Origin: Deltaproteobacteria bacterium
GTDB lineage: Bacteria > Myxococcota_A > Polyangia > JAAYKL01
Direction: 5' to 3'
NCBI GenBank assembly: GCA_029565915.1
Contig: JAKQNG010000272.1
Location: forward strand, 1 to 48,647
DNA: 48,647 nt
Below, in pieces: positions 33,201 through 41,053 of this stretch (the first letter of the stretch is position 1; each line of letters begins with the position of its first letter). A model generated the notes under the pieces. It searched no databases. It saw only the letters and a list, made by a program, of their open reading frames with translations, and was not told where the DNA came from. Both the position numbers and the translations under genes were made by a program.

Positions 33201-34538
33201 GGTCGGCACGCCGACGGCGATGCTCTCCATGGGGGTGTATCCCCACGGTTCGTAGAAGGACGGAAATACGCCGAGATCAAAGCCGGACAACACGTCGTAG
33301 TAGGGCATGTTGAAGAAGCCGTCTGCTTCGCTGACATACGCCGGGCTGAAGATGACCTTCACCCGATTGGACGGGTTGTTGTTGAGGCCCAGCCGGTGAC
33401 AGGTGGACACGATGGCGTCGTGATATTCGTCTCCCATGTGATGGGTGAGGATGCCCGGATCGTTGGCGTGACCTTCCGCCCCGTTCATGCGATCGATGAA
33501 CGACTGCTTCATGCCGTTGTTGCCCGTGGCAATGAGGAACCAGGCGACGATGGTGGGGGAGTCCGCCTGTTCCCGCAGCGAATTGTTGAGGCGCGCCAGG
33601 GCGTCCAGGAAGAGGTTGTAGCCCTTGTTGTGGAATTCGTAGCGGCCGGAGGTGACCCACAGGCGGGCATCGGCCGGAATTTTCTGGCCGAGGAATGCCG
33701 ACGCCAGCGACGTGATTTTCTGGCGGACTTTCTTTCCCTTTTTGCGGATGTCGTCGAGGGTGCCCATCTCCCGCGTGTTGATGCCGTTGAACACCGCGTA
33801 GTGGGGTCGCTTGTTGAGGATTTTTACCGACTCGTCCGCGGTGACGTTGCTGACGGTGGTGAAGATGTCCGCTTCTCTGGCGCAGACCGTTTCGAGGGAT
33901 GCCTTGGCGGGCACGCCGTAGATTTTGGCATCCCGCTCCGGATCGATGGACACTTCCTCCGAATAGATGTCCACGCCGGAACCGGACATGGAACGGCCCA
34001 GGATGGTCGCGTGGGTGGTGAACACCGTGCCGATTTCGGGGGAGGTCTTTTTCAGGTGGAGCAGCCCGCCGCCGCTCATCCACTCGTGAAACTGGGCCAC
34101 CGCCGTGTCCTTGGTGCCGGCGAGGGTTTCGTGGATCGTCTCAATGACTTCGCCGCAGGCCGTGGAGAACAGCACCGGTTCGATGTAGTCCCAGTTGCCG
34201 TCCATGGAGTTGACGCCGAACCGCTGCCAGTACTGGTACAGCACTTTTCCCGAATCGTAGCGATCGCGGAAGTTGACCAGGATGACCCGGGGACGATCGG
34301 CGATGTTCCAGCGTCCCAGCCGGCACTGCAGGCCCTTCTTTTCGAGGGCGGGGCGGATGGCGCGGTAGACGTCGTCATCGGAGTCTTCGAAATCGGTGTT
34401 GTTGTCGAGGAGAGGACCGAGCAGGAAGTAGCCTTCTCCGTAGTCGGCGACGGCCTCTGATGCCTTGGAACGGATGACGGTGTGGATGCCGCCCACCAGG
34501 TTGCAGACTTCCCAGCTTACTTCGAACAGATACTTCAT
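30285..34538 (-). CDS. Glycogen synthase (GT3-like) / alpha-glucan phosphorylase (GT35) fusion
   Basis: 1417 residues with two complete enzymes. Residues 1 to about 560 are a GT3-type glycogen synthase (EVSWEVCNLVGGIHTVI at the N-terminus; FPSFYEPWGYTPMESIAVGVPT near the active site). From about 590 follows the short alpha-glucan phosphorylase type (NLWWAWHPEA, SMEFCIHECLPIYSGGLGVL, YHMNEGHCGF, TTHTPVPAGNE). The PLP lysine is K1170 in EASGTSGMKVVPNGG. An Ig-like C-terminal part ends in HWA. One arm makes alpha-1,4-glucan from a sugar nucleotide; the other releases glucose 1-phosphate. It is the fourth gene of the glycogen operon. Confidence 0.92.
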   Translation of the reverse strand: MKYLFEVSWEVCNLVGGIHTVIRSKASEAVADYGEGYFLLGPLLDNNTDFEDSDDDVYRAIRPALEKKGLQCRLGRWNIADRPRVILVNFRDRYDSGKVLYQYWQRFGVNSMDGNWDYIEPVLFSTACGEVIETIHETLAGTKDTAVAQFHEWMSGGGLLHLKKTSPEIGTVFTTHATILGRSMSGSGVDIYSEEVSIDPERDAKIYGVPAKASLETVCAREADIFTTVSNVTADESVKILNKRPHYAVFNGINTREMGTLDDIRKKGKKVRQKITSLASAFLGQKIPADARLWVTSGRYEFHNKGYNLFLDALARLNNSLREQADSPTIVAWFLIATGNNGMKQSFIDRMNGAEGHANDPGILTHHMGDEYHDAIVSTCHRLGLNNNPSNRVKVIFSPAYVSEADGFFNMPYYDVLSGFDLGVFPSFYEPWGYTPMESIAVGVPTITSDLAGFGRWAQDLNINHENAVTIIERANRSYAAAGDALTASLTQFAQLNPADIGAIRTRARNIAEMASWSNFYQNYQKSYAAAAIITEKRLNSLDTSSASDDLFILFKGAMGAGPHYRRLTVAPKLPKEFSKLSKLAYNLWWAWHPEACELFSDVDPALWEETNSNPVLFLEQVAANRLEARTSDPLYVKKYNRITAEFEKYLAGPGRRYDAGDALGPKTPVAYFSMEFCIHECLPIYSGGLGVLSGDHMKSASDLNLPLIGVGFLYKNGYFQQQIGVDGMQMELYPPLDPSSLPVEALRDQDNQEVRISVSLPGREVVAKIWQVHVGRITLYLLDTDVEENHPDDRMISAKLYGGGKKTRIEQEIVLGMGGVRFIEDKLGLRPSVYHMNEGHCGFLLFERIERYMRNNGLDFSTAREMVKASTVFTTHTPVPAGNETFDVSLMEQYFGDFAPKIAISFEQLLEMGMSRADDQTRAFSMTVLALKLSSMANGVSKLHGKVCREMWQDVWKELDRDEVPITSITNGIHLTSWIGEDIKRLLGQFLDITWDENHDDPLVWADVDQIPNESLWHEHRTQKKRMIDTLKKKLFEDYSRRGEKPRFIKESLEMLNPDALTIGFARRFATYKRAALLFRHRESLAALVNNPKRPVQIIFAGKAHPADTLGKELIKRIVEESRTAEFKGKIFYVENYSMKLGRLLTQGVDVWLNTPVRPHEASGTSGMKVVPNGGINCSILDGWWDEAFDDNVGYAIVSNAMPLNRDHQDEMDNNALFNVLLSEILPTYYEVNGDGVPVAWVKRMKDALKKLAPMFSTMRMVHEYHERLYIPTARRAVKLTADGFRGINALTEWKRSIKARFSTVQIEHIRIKGLDGDLLPANRPLEIEMTVVPGRMKADEIRAELIIGHDSGERGDSGEMKTVEMQHVEGVDPTVFTYSLSHRLQRSGTFRYAIRVVPTHPLLTCTQETGIVHWA

Positions 34539-34563
34539 GACGTCTTCTCCTTGCCAGTCCGGG

Positions 34564-35745
34564 TTATTTTTTCAGCGTTGACTCAAAATCAGCGAGAACA
34601 TTCTGGTAGTTGATGTACGCGTCGTAGGGGCTGTTGTAGGGATTGAAATACTTGTGCACGTCGCCGTCCGAAAACCACTTGGTGCACATGTAGTAGAAAT
34701 GGTCCGAGGTCTGCAGGGACCGCCACGTGGAAATCAGGTCCGGGTTGCTGGTGGCCATCACCCGTTCTTCCAGCGCGAAGACGGCTTCCAGGGCGTCGTC
34801 CTGCAGGTGGTTGCCCCGCCAGGCCGAGAGATCCCGCTCCATGTCCGCCCACGAAACGAAGTCGGGCACATCGAGCCGGGCCACCGGCGACAGGGACGAG
34901 GCCACCTGTGAAGGTGTGGCGAACCGGTATTCGGGATTGCGCAGGATGGCTTCGGGCAGGTGCTCCAGGAAATTGAAGATGCCCGAATCCTCCCACTGGT
35001 GGTCGCCGAAGGTTTCGTAGTCCATGAACAGGTTGATGGTCTCGCCGTTGCCGGCCACCGCGTGGCACCAGGCGGCAAACTTTTCCGCCGTGAGCGGGTA
35101 CTCTTCCCACGACCGGTTCGAAAACCGGAACGCGATGTCGTCGGAGAGCTTGTAGTTCTTCAGCAGCAGCTTGAGCTTGTTGCAGGGTTCGGGCTGGTAC
35201 AGGAAGTTGGGACTGCGCCAGTCCAGCAGCCGATCGGCGCCCTCCGCGAGGATGGCCTTGTAGCCCATGCCCTCGACGGTGGCGGCCACGTCGTTGCTGT
35301 AGATGAGCTCCGTGTTGCGGAACGTGGTGGGCTTCTGGCCGAATTCCTTTGCGATGGTCTCGCTGTGCAGTGCCACCTGCCGTTTGAATTCTTCCCTCGA
35401 ATAGAGGAATGACAGGCTGTGGTTGTAGGTTTCGTCGATCATTTCGACACAGCCGGTATCGGCCAGGGCCTTGAACGAGTCGAGGGTTTCGGGACTGAAT
35501 TTGCGCATCTGTTCGATGCAGGTGCCCGAGATGGAATAGGAGATGCGGAAATCGCCCTTGAACTTCTTTGCCAGCTTCAGCATCAGCCGGTTGGCCGGCA
35601 GGTAGCACTTTTCGGCCACCTTCTGCATGATGGCCCGGTTTTTCGTGTCGTCCTCATAAAAGTGGTCACGTCCGATTTGAAAATAGGAATAGCGTTTCAA
35701 CCGGTTCGGCTGGTGAACCTGGAAATAAAAGCAGAGATAAACCAT
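34564..35745 (-). CDS. GH57 alpha-amylase / glucan-processing enzyme
   Basis: 393 residues. GH57 motifs in order: FQVHQP at the N-terminus, SGTCIEQM, the catalytic Glu E146 in FRNTELIY, the catalytic Asp D242 in LFMDYETFGDHQ, and SWADMERDLSAWRGN near the end. The length fits the short alpha-amylase subgroup rather than branching enzymes. It probably trims or rearranges alpha-1,4-glucan in the cytoplasm. It sits 25 bases before the synthase-phosphorylase fusion and 18 bases after the GT4 gene, in one operon. Confidence 0.9.
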   Translation of the reverse strand: MVYLCFYFQVHQPNRLKRYSYFQIGRDHFYEDDTKNRAIMQKVAEKCYLPANRLMLKLAKKFKGDFRISYSISGTCIEQMRKFSPETLDSFKALADTGCVEMIDETYNHSLSFLYSREEFKRQVALHSETIAKEFGQKPTTFRNTELIYSNDVAATVEGMGYKAILAEGADRLLDWRSPNFLYQPEPCNKLKLLLKNYKLSDDIAFRFSNRSWEEYPLTAEKFAAWCHAVAGNGETINLFMDYETFGDHQWEDSGIFNFLEHLPEAILRNPEYRFATPSQVASSLSPVARLDVPDFVSWADMERDLSAWRGNHLQDDALEAVFALEERVMATSNPDLISTWRSLQTSDHFYYMCTKWFSDGDVHKYFNPYNSPYDAYINYQNVLADFESTLKK

Positions 35746-35763
35746 GGCGCCCTCCGTCCCCGG

Positions 35764-37083
35764 TCAGTTGTGTGTCAGTTGGTCATACACGTGTTCGATG
35801 TGTCCGGCCGCGTGCTCCCATTGGAACTTCTGCAGTTCCACGGACCCCCGCTCGACCAGTTCGCGTCGCAGGGGTGCATGTTTCAGCACCGCCAGGATTT
35901 TCTGGGCCAGTTCGTCCACGTCCCAGAAGTCCACCTTGAGGGCGCTCTGGAGCACCTCGGAGACACCCGAGGTGGTGGAGATGATCACCGGCACGTCGTA
36001 ACTCATGGCTTCGAGGGGTGAGATGCCGAAGGGCTCGGACACGCTGGGCATCACGTACAGGTCGCTCTCCTTGAACATCTGCTCCACCTGGGCGCCCTGC
36101 AGAAATCCGGTGAAGTGGAACTTGCGCCCCAGCCGCAACTGGGCGATGCGCTCGATGAGGCGGGGGGTCATGTCGCCGCTGCCGGCCATGACAAACCGCA
36201 CGTTTTCCATCTGTTCGAGCACCTTGGCGGCGGCTTCCACAAAGTAATCGGGGCCCTTCTGAAAGGTGATCCGGCCGAGGAAGAGGACCACTTTTTCGTC
36301 GGCCCGCTTTTCGTAGTGGCCGGTGTCGCCGTGCAGTTCGGTGGTCACGGCGTTGTGGACCACGTGGATTTTTTCGGGCGCGATGCCGTAGCGCGCGACG
36401 ATGGTGTTCTTGGTGAGGTGGCTGACCGCGATGATCGCATCGGCCTGCTCGAATCCATAGCGCTCGATGTCGTAAACTGCCTGATTGACGTTTTCGCCGC
36501 TGCGGTCGAATTCCAGTGCGTGGGCGTGGATGACCAGGGGCTTGCCGCTGATACGCTTTGCCTCCAGGCCCGCGAGCACCGTGAGCCAGTCGTGGGCGTG
36601 GATGACGTCGTGTTCGACGCGCAGGGCGATGCTGCCGGCGACGGATGCGTACCGCATGACTTCGCTCATCAGGTTGGGCCCGTACTGTCCCGAGAGGGTG
36701 AGGTTGTGGGTCGTCGGTGCGAACGCGTCCTGCACGCCCTCCATCTGCAGCTTGAGGCGGATGAGTTCCGCCCGGTACTGCTCTTCGGTCAGGTAGGGCG
36801 ACAGGGGCGACTCGATGGCGTGGATGTTGATGTGGTGGGAAATTTTTTCGAGCTGGGAGATGAGGTGTTCCCAGTTGTCCAGCACCGACGTCTGCGCGGG
36901 GAAGCGCCCCACGTCAATCAGGTCGATGGGGCCGTTGTCGTTGACATCCGGGTTGACCCGCGGCAGCACGAAATGGATTTCGTGGCTCCTGGCCGCAAGG
37001 GCACGGGTCAGTCCGAAACAGGCCGCCCCCAGACCACCGCTGATATGGGGAGGAAACTCCCAGCCGTACATCAGAATCTTCAT
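35764..37083 (-). CDS. GT4 glycosyltransferase, glycogen/maltodextrin type
   Basis: 439 residues with two Rossmann halves. The N-terminus MKILMYGWEFPPHISGGLG is typical of glycogen synthase-like GT4/GT5 proteins, and HAHDWLTVLAGLEAKR follows. The C-terminal half has LFLGRITFQKGPDYFVEAA and the donor-binding ExxxxxE-type motif EPFGISPLEAMSYDVPVI. It probably transfers glucose from a sugar nucleotide to an alpha-glucan or primer. The surrounding debranching, GH57 and synthase genes support a storage-glucan role. Confidence 0.87.
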   Translation of the reverse strand: MKILMYGWEFPPHISGGLGAACFGLTRALAARSHEIHFVLPRVNPDVNDNGPIDLIDVGRFPAQTSVLDNWEHLISQLEKISHHINIHAIESPLSPYLTEEQYRAELIRLKLQMEGVQDAFAPTTHNLTLSGQYGPNLMSEVMRYASVAGSIALRVEHDVIHAHDWLTVLAGLEAKRISGKPLVIHAHALEFDRSGENVNQAVYDIERYGFEQADAIIAVSHLTKNTIVARYGIAPEKIHVVHNAVTTELHGDTGHYEKRADEKVVLFLGRITFQKGPDYFVEAAAKVLEQMENVRFVMAGSGDMTPRLIERIAQLRLGRKFHFTGFLQGAQVEQMFKESDLYVMPSVSEPFGISPLEAMSYDVPVIISTTSGVSEVLQSALKVDFWDVDELAQKILAVLKHAPLRRELVERGSVELQKFQWEHAAGHIEHVYDQLTHN

Positions 37084-37111
37084 TGCGCACTCTCCATTGG
37101 TTACAGCGGTG

Positions 37112-39076
37112 TCATGCCCCCCGCTTCAATTGTTCGACCATCTGTGTGACGCGCAGCACTTCGGCCACGCTCCAGGCCTGGCTGGTACAGCCTTTCCCGG
37201 CGGACGGGGCCAGCCCGTCAAAAATTTCGGAAACGGTGCCCACGCCCTCGTTGCTGAGGTGGGCCCGGAATGCCTCGACGATTTCTTCGAGTTCGGGAAG
37301 GACTTCTTTTCCGGGTGCGGTCCGGATGCGTCCCTGCGCGTAGTGGCCGATGAGCCAGGGCCACACGGTGCCGTTGTGGTAGGCGCCGTCCCTCTCTGCG
37401 GGGCCGCCCTCGTAGGCGGGGCAGAATCGGCTGTCCGCGGGGGACAGGGTCCGCAGCCCGAGGGGTGTGTACAGTTCCCTGCGGACGCAGTCCATGATGG
37501 CCCGTGCCCGGTCATCGGACAGCGGGCTGAAGGGAAGGGACACCGCAAACACCTGGTTGGGTCGGATGGCCCGGTCCACTTCTCCGTCGTTCCATACGTC
37601 TGCCAGGTACTGTCCGTCTTCTTGCCAGAATGCCTCGATAAACGACTGCTGCACCTTCTGGGCCAGGGCCGCGGCCTTCTGGCCGTTGCGCACGTCTCCG
37701 CGGGGCCCCAGCTCGGCCAGGAACCGCAGGAAGTTGTACCACAGGGCGTTGATTTCCACGGGACAGCCATTGCGGGGTGTGACCGGCATGCCGTTGCTGT
37801 TGGCGTCCATCCATGTGAGCTGGGTGTGATACGAACCGGCGCGGATGAGGCCGTTGTCCAGCATGCGGATGTCGTTGAGGGTGCCGCGGGAGTAGCCGTC
37901 GAAGATGTTGTCGAGGGCGTTGAGGATGTCGCCCTTGAGTGCCGCGTAGTCGCCCGTGGCGGCGAGGTACTGCTGCACGGCCCAGGCGAACCACAGGCTG
38001 GCGTCCGCGGAGTTGTAGGCGTTGTCGTCCGGGCGCAGGCCGAGGAAATTGGGCACCACGCCGTCCTTCATGTTTGCGGAAAACTCCTTCAGAACGTCGA
38101 GGTAATCCGGGTTCTTCTCGCCGTCGAGCAGCAGGCCGGGCAGGGCGATCATGGCGTCGCGGCCCCATTCGAGGAACCAGGGGAACCCGGCGGTAATGGC
38201 CCGGTTGCCGCTCAGTTTTGTGGACAGAAACTGCTGCGCCGACCAGCGCAGCGTCTTCTGCATGGCGGTGCCCCGCAGGCCCTTGAAGAACAGGCTGCGC
38301 TCGTTCATCTCCCGCTCCCAGATGGGGTCGAGGTCGGAGAGTTCGGTGGTGGAGGCGCTGACCAGCAGCTCCGCGCCCTTGGGAAAGTCGATTTCGAACA
38401 TGCCCGGGCTGAACAGGTCTTCCTGAAACGGAAAGCCCCGCTCCATCTCGCGGGCGTACTCCACGTGGCGGTACCACACGGGGGAGGGAAAAAACTCAAA
38501 TCGTCCCGTGGTCTGGATGAACAGGGGCGGCATACCTTCGTAGGGTTGGATTTTGAAGCCCTGCCGCGCCGGAAAGGTGCGCACCTGCAGCGTGACGTTC
38601 TGGCAGGTGAGGGCGTGGAAATCGCGATAAGCGAGCAGGGGGCGGATGACCAGCCTCGCCGCGCGCGGGTTCTTTGTGCACTCGTACTTCGTGAACACCG
38701 CGTTGCGTCCCGAAATCATGGCCACCCGCCGGGTGAGGTTCACGTGGGGCGTGCGGAAGGTGAACACGGGGGTTTTATCAAACGAGTACGACGCCATGTG
38801 GCGATATCCGTCCGGCTGCACCTTTCCCGGATACTGGGCCGTGCTGATGCTCTGCTCCGTCGGGTGGTCGTACAGTGACTCTTCATACCGGGACAAAAGG
38901 ACGAACTTGCCTGCGGGTCGTTCGAGCCGGGCCACCAGCAGGCCGTGGTAGCGTCGCGTGTTGCATCCCGAAATGCTGCTGCTGGCATAGCCGCCGATGC
39001 CATTGGTCTCCAGCCACTCCCGTCCGAGGGCTTTTTCAATATCAATGCAGTCAGATTGTTGAAACTTGATTGTCAT
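37112..39076 (-). CDS. Glycogen debranching enzyme, amylo-alpha-1,6-glucosidase type
   Basis: 654 residues. It has the N-terminal domain of bacterial debranching enzymes (REWLETNGIGGYASSSISG, RRYHGLLVA) and a GH133-like (alpha/alpha)6 catalytic part with GFPWFLEWGRDAMIALPGL, YNSADASLWF, TWMDAN and the C-terminal GTVWPWLIGHYAQ. It should remove alpha-1,6-linked residues from glycogen. It is the first gene of the operon that runs to 29176, and the intergenic gaps are 18-28 bases. The 169-base gap upstream (39077-39245) separates it from xerD; I see no convincing promoter there. Confidence 0.93.
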   Translation of the reverse strand: MTIKFQQSDCIDIEKALGREWLETNGIGGYASSSISGCNTRRYHGLLVARLERPAGKFVLLSRYEESLYDHPTEQSISTAQYPGKVQPDGYRHMASYSFDKTPVFTFRTPHVNLTRRVAMISGRNAVFTKYECTKNPRAARLVIRPLLAYRDFHALTCQNVTLQVRTFPARQGFKIQPYEGMPPLFIQTTGRFEFFPSPVWYRHVEYAREMERGFPFQEDLFSPGMFEIDFPKGAELLVSASTTELSDLDPIWEREMNERSLFFKGLRGTAMQKTLRWSAQQFLSTKLSGNRAITAGFPWFLEWGRDAMIALPGLLLDGEKNPDYLDVLKEFSANMKDGVVPNFLGLRPDDNAYNSADASLWFAWAVQQYLAATGDYAALKGDILNALDNIFDGYSRGTLNDIRMLDNGLIRAGSYHTQLTWMDANSNGMPVTPRNGCPVEINALWYNFLRFLAELGPRGDVRNGQKAAALAQKVQQSFIEAFWQEDGQYLADVWNDGEVDRAIRPNQVFAVSLPFSPLSDDRARAIMDCVRRELYTPLGLRTLSPADSRFCPAYEGGPAERDGAYHNGTVWPWLIGHYAQGRIRTAPGKEVLPELEEIVEAFRAHLSNEGVGTVSEIFDGLAPSAGKGCTSQAWSVAEVLRVTQMVEQLKRGA

Positions 39077-39245
39077 TTTCCAGCCCGATTACCCCGATTG
39101 CGATTTGTACTAATGAGGTCCTTTGTCGTTGTTGGTCATTGTAAAGAGAGGAAGGGTATTACAGGATTCAACCGGCAAGGCAAGACCATTTTTCCCGGGC
39201 ATCCGTTGTGTCGTAACTTTGCGTCCTTAAAGGGGAAACAGGTGT

Positions 39246-40136
39246 TCAGGCACGGGGGTGATGGCGGTGGTATTCGCTGAGGGCGTGACCCATGGTGACG
39301 TGGGTGTAGATCTGGGTGGTGCTGATGTCTGCGTGGCCGAGCATGGCCTGGACGGAACGCAGGTCGGCGCCCCGCTCCAGCAGGTGGGTGGCAAAGGAAT
39401 GGCGCAGTTTGTGCGGGCTGATGGCGCCCCGGATGCCCGCCGCCGCCGCGTACCGGCGGATGATGAGCCAGAATCCCTGTCGGGTCATGGGGTGACGGCG
39501 ATGGGTGAGAAAAACGTGTTTCTCATCGGAGGAGGCCCAGCGGGGCCGCACCTCGGCGAGGTAGCGACGGAGCATGTCCACGGCCCATTCGCCCAGGGGA
39601 ATGAGCCGCCGTTTATCGCCCTTGCCTGTGATGGCCGCAAATCCCGCCTCCAGGTCGATGTCCCGCAGACGCATGGTCACCAGCTCCGAGACCCGCAGGC
39701 CCGCCGCGTACATGGTGTGGAGCATCGTCGCATCCCGCATGCCCCGGGGCGTCCGGACATCCGGCGTCGCCAGCAGTCGCTCCACGTCCTCGAAGGTCAG
39801 TACGAATGGGAGCTTCCGTGAGGCCTTCGGCGAGCTCAGCTCATCGGTGGGATCGGCGGGAATCAGCTTTTCGGCGGCCAGCCATCCGAAGAAGCCGCGC
39901 AGGGCGGAGAGGAGGCGGGCCTGACTGCGTGGGTCGAGTCCCTGCATCGAAACGGCGCTGACAAAAGCGGACAGGTCGCTGGCGGTTTCTGCTCCCGGTG
40001 CGAGTCCCGATTCCTGCGCCCAGGCGGTAAAGCGCCCGATGTCCCGGCTGTAGGCTTCGATGGTCCGCGGCGCCAGGCCCCGTTCCACCCGGAGCCAGGC
40101 CAGGTACATGTCTGCCATGAGGTCGTAGCTGCCCAC
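39246..40136 (-). CDS. xerD: Tyrosine recombinase XerD-like
   Basis: 296 residues from GTG 40136; ATG 40118 would remove six residues. The N-terminal SAM-like domain contains WLRVERGLAPRTIEAYSRD. The catalytic residues are all present: R148 (GLRVSEL), K172 (GKGDKRR), H242 and R245 (HKLRHSFATHLL), H268 (LGHADISTTQIYTHV) and the nucleophile Y277. The length and absence of accessory mobile genes favour a chromosomal dimer-resolution XerC/D role. XerC versus XerD cannot be settled from sequence alone; the features slightly favour XerD. Confidence 0.9.
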   Translation of the reverse strand: MGSYDLMADMYLAWLRVERGLAPRTIEAYSRDIGRFTAWAQESGLAPGAETASDLSAFVSAVSMQGLDPRSQARLLSALRGFFGWLAAEKLIPADPTDELSSPKASRKLPFVLTFEDVERLLATPDVRTPRGMRDATMLHTMYAAGLRVSELVTMRLRDIDLEAGFAAITGKGDKRRLIPLGEWAVDMLRRYLAEVRPRWASSDEKHVFLTHRRHPMTRQGFWLIIRRYAAAAGIRGAISPHKLRHSFATHLLERGADLRSVQAMLGHADISTTQIYTHVTMGHALSEYHRHHPRA

Positions 40137-40193
40137 GGATGTCAGCGTAGCAGAGGGATGGCGGGAAACGAAGAAAGTGGCGGGCGGGGGGCG

Positions 40194-40481
40194 TCAGGCC
40201 TTCAGACTGTCCTTGATGTCCTTGGCGGCCTTGAAGGCGATGGTGGTGGAAGCGGCAATTTTAATGGGTTCGCCGGTCTGGGGATTGCGACCTTCCCGGG
40301 CGGCGCGCTCTTTTTTGGTAAAGGTGCCGAAGCCGGGGATGGAGAACCGTCCGTCTTTGCGGATGGCTGCTTTGATTTCTTCGAAAATCACGTCAAAAAT
40401 TTCGGCCGCGGCCTTCTTGGTCAGGTTTTCGGGGGAATTGGCGGACGCGACCACTGCCTCGATGAGTTCTGATTTTGTCAT
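40194..40481 (-). CDS. HU/IHF-family DNA-binding protein
   Basis: 95 residues. It is a typical small nucleoid protein: MTKSELIEAVVASA, then KKAAAEIFDVIFEEI, IPGFGTFTKKERAAREGRNPQTGEPI with the DNA-contacting beta-arm Arg/Pro, and AFKAAKDIKDSLKA. It binds and bends DNA as a dimer. A GAGAGG ribosome-binding site precedes the ATG. An imperfect 23-base dyad lies 27 bases before the start. Confidence 0.93.
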   Translation of the reverse strand: MTKSELIEAVVASANSPENLTKKAAAEIFDVIFEEIKAAIRKDGRFSIPGFGTFTKKERAAREGRNPQTGEPIKIAASTTIAFKAAKDIKDSLKA

Positions 40482-40508
40482 GTTGAACCTCTCTTTCAGC
40501 TGTTTCTG

Positions 40509-40531
40509 GTTAGTGCACTGAGTGGGCTAAC
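40509..40531 (-). promoter_or_regulatory. Imperfect 23-base dyad before the HU gene
   Basis: GTTAGTGCACT, a central G and AGTGGGCTAAC pair at 9 of 11 positions plus one G-T. A perfect TTGACA on the minus strand (40557-40552) lies upstream, with a 17-base spacer to a poor -10 (CAAGTT, 40534-40529), so the dyad would cover the start of transcription. It could be an operator or a leader hairpin. Confidence 0.45.
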
Positions 40532-40564
40532 TTGGTTTCGGACACCGGTTCTGTCAAGTTCTTT

Positions 40565-41053
40565 TCAAAAGTCGCCGGCCGGTGTCTTTCGCTGGTGGCG
40601 CAGGTCCCGGAAAAAACCGCTCAGCAGGGCCGAGGCCTCGTCCGCCCGGACTCCCTCCGTCACCTCGCAGCGGTGGTTGAGCCGGTTGTCCGACAGCAGC
40701 GCATAGAGGGTCCGGACCGCCCCGGCCTTGGGATCCGCCGCCCCGTAAACCACCCGCGGAATGCGCGCGTTGAGAATGGCGCCCGCGCACATGGGGCACG
40801 GCTCCAGCGTGACGTAGAGCGTGGTGTCCTCCAGACGCCAGAATCCCGTGCGGTGGGCGGCCTGCGCGATGGCGAGAATTTCCGCGTGAGCCAGGGGATC
40901 CTGGTCAGCCTCCCGTCGGTTGGCACCGGTGCCGATGACCTGTCCGTTTTGATCGACGACCACGCAGCCAACGGGTACCTCTCCCTGTCGGGCGGCCTCT
41001 TCCGCCAGCTCCAGCGCCAAACCCATGTACATGCCGTCCCGGTCGTCCGTCAT
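40565..41053 (-). CDS. tadA: tRNA-specific adenosine deaminase
   Basis: 162 residues. The cytidine/deoxycytidylate deaminase-type zinc site is intact: H56-A-E58 (PLAHAEIL) and C86-P-M-C89 ([11 protein letters not shown]). The [10 protein letters not shown] and RIPRVVYGA motifs are typical of TadA, which converts A34 to inosine in tRNA-Arg(ACG). Its start overlaps the stop of the radical SAM gene by 4 bases (ATGA), so it is translationally coupled. Confidence 0.93.
   Translation of the reverse strand: MTDDRDGMYMGLALELAEEAARQGEVPVGCVVVDQNGQVIGTGANRREADQDPLAHAEILAIAQAAHRTGFWRLEDTTLYVTLEPCPMCAGAILNARIPRVVYGAADPKAGAVRTLYALLSDNRLNHRCEVTEGVRADEASALLSGFFRDLRHQRKTPAGDF

Noticed and set aside
33144-34460. 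438-codon plus-strand open frame
   Set aside because: It is antisense to the glycogen synthase half of the fusion. No signal, motif or ribosome-binding site supports it.
36815-38878. 687-codon plus-strand open frame
   Set aside because: It lies antisense to the GT4 and debranching enzyme genes, which have clear motifs. Its translation is low in recognisable domains and is explained by GC-rich third-position bias.
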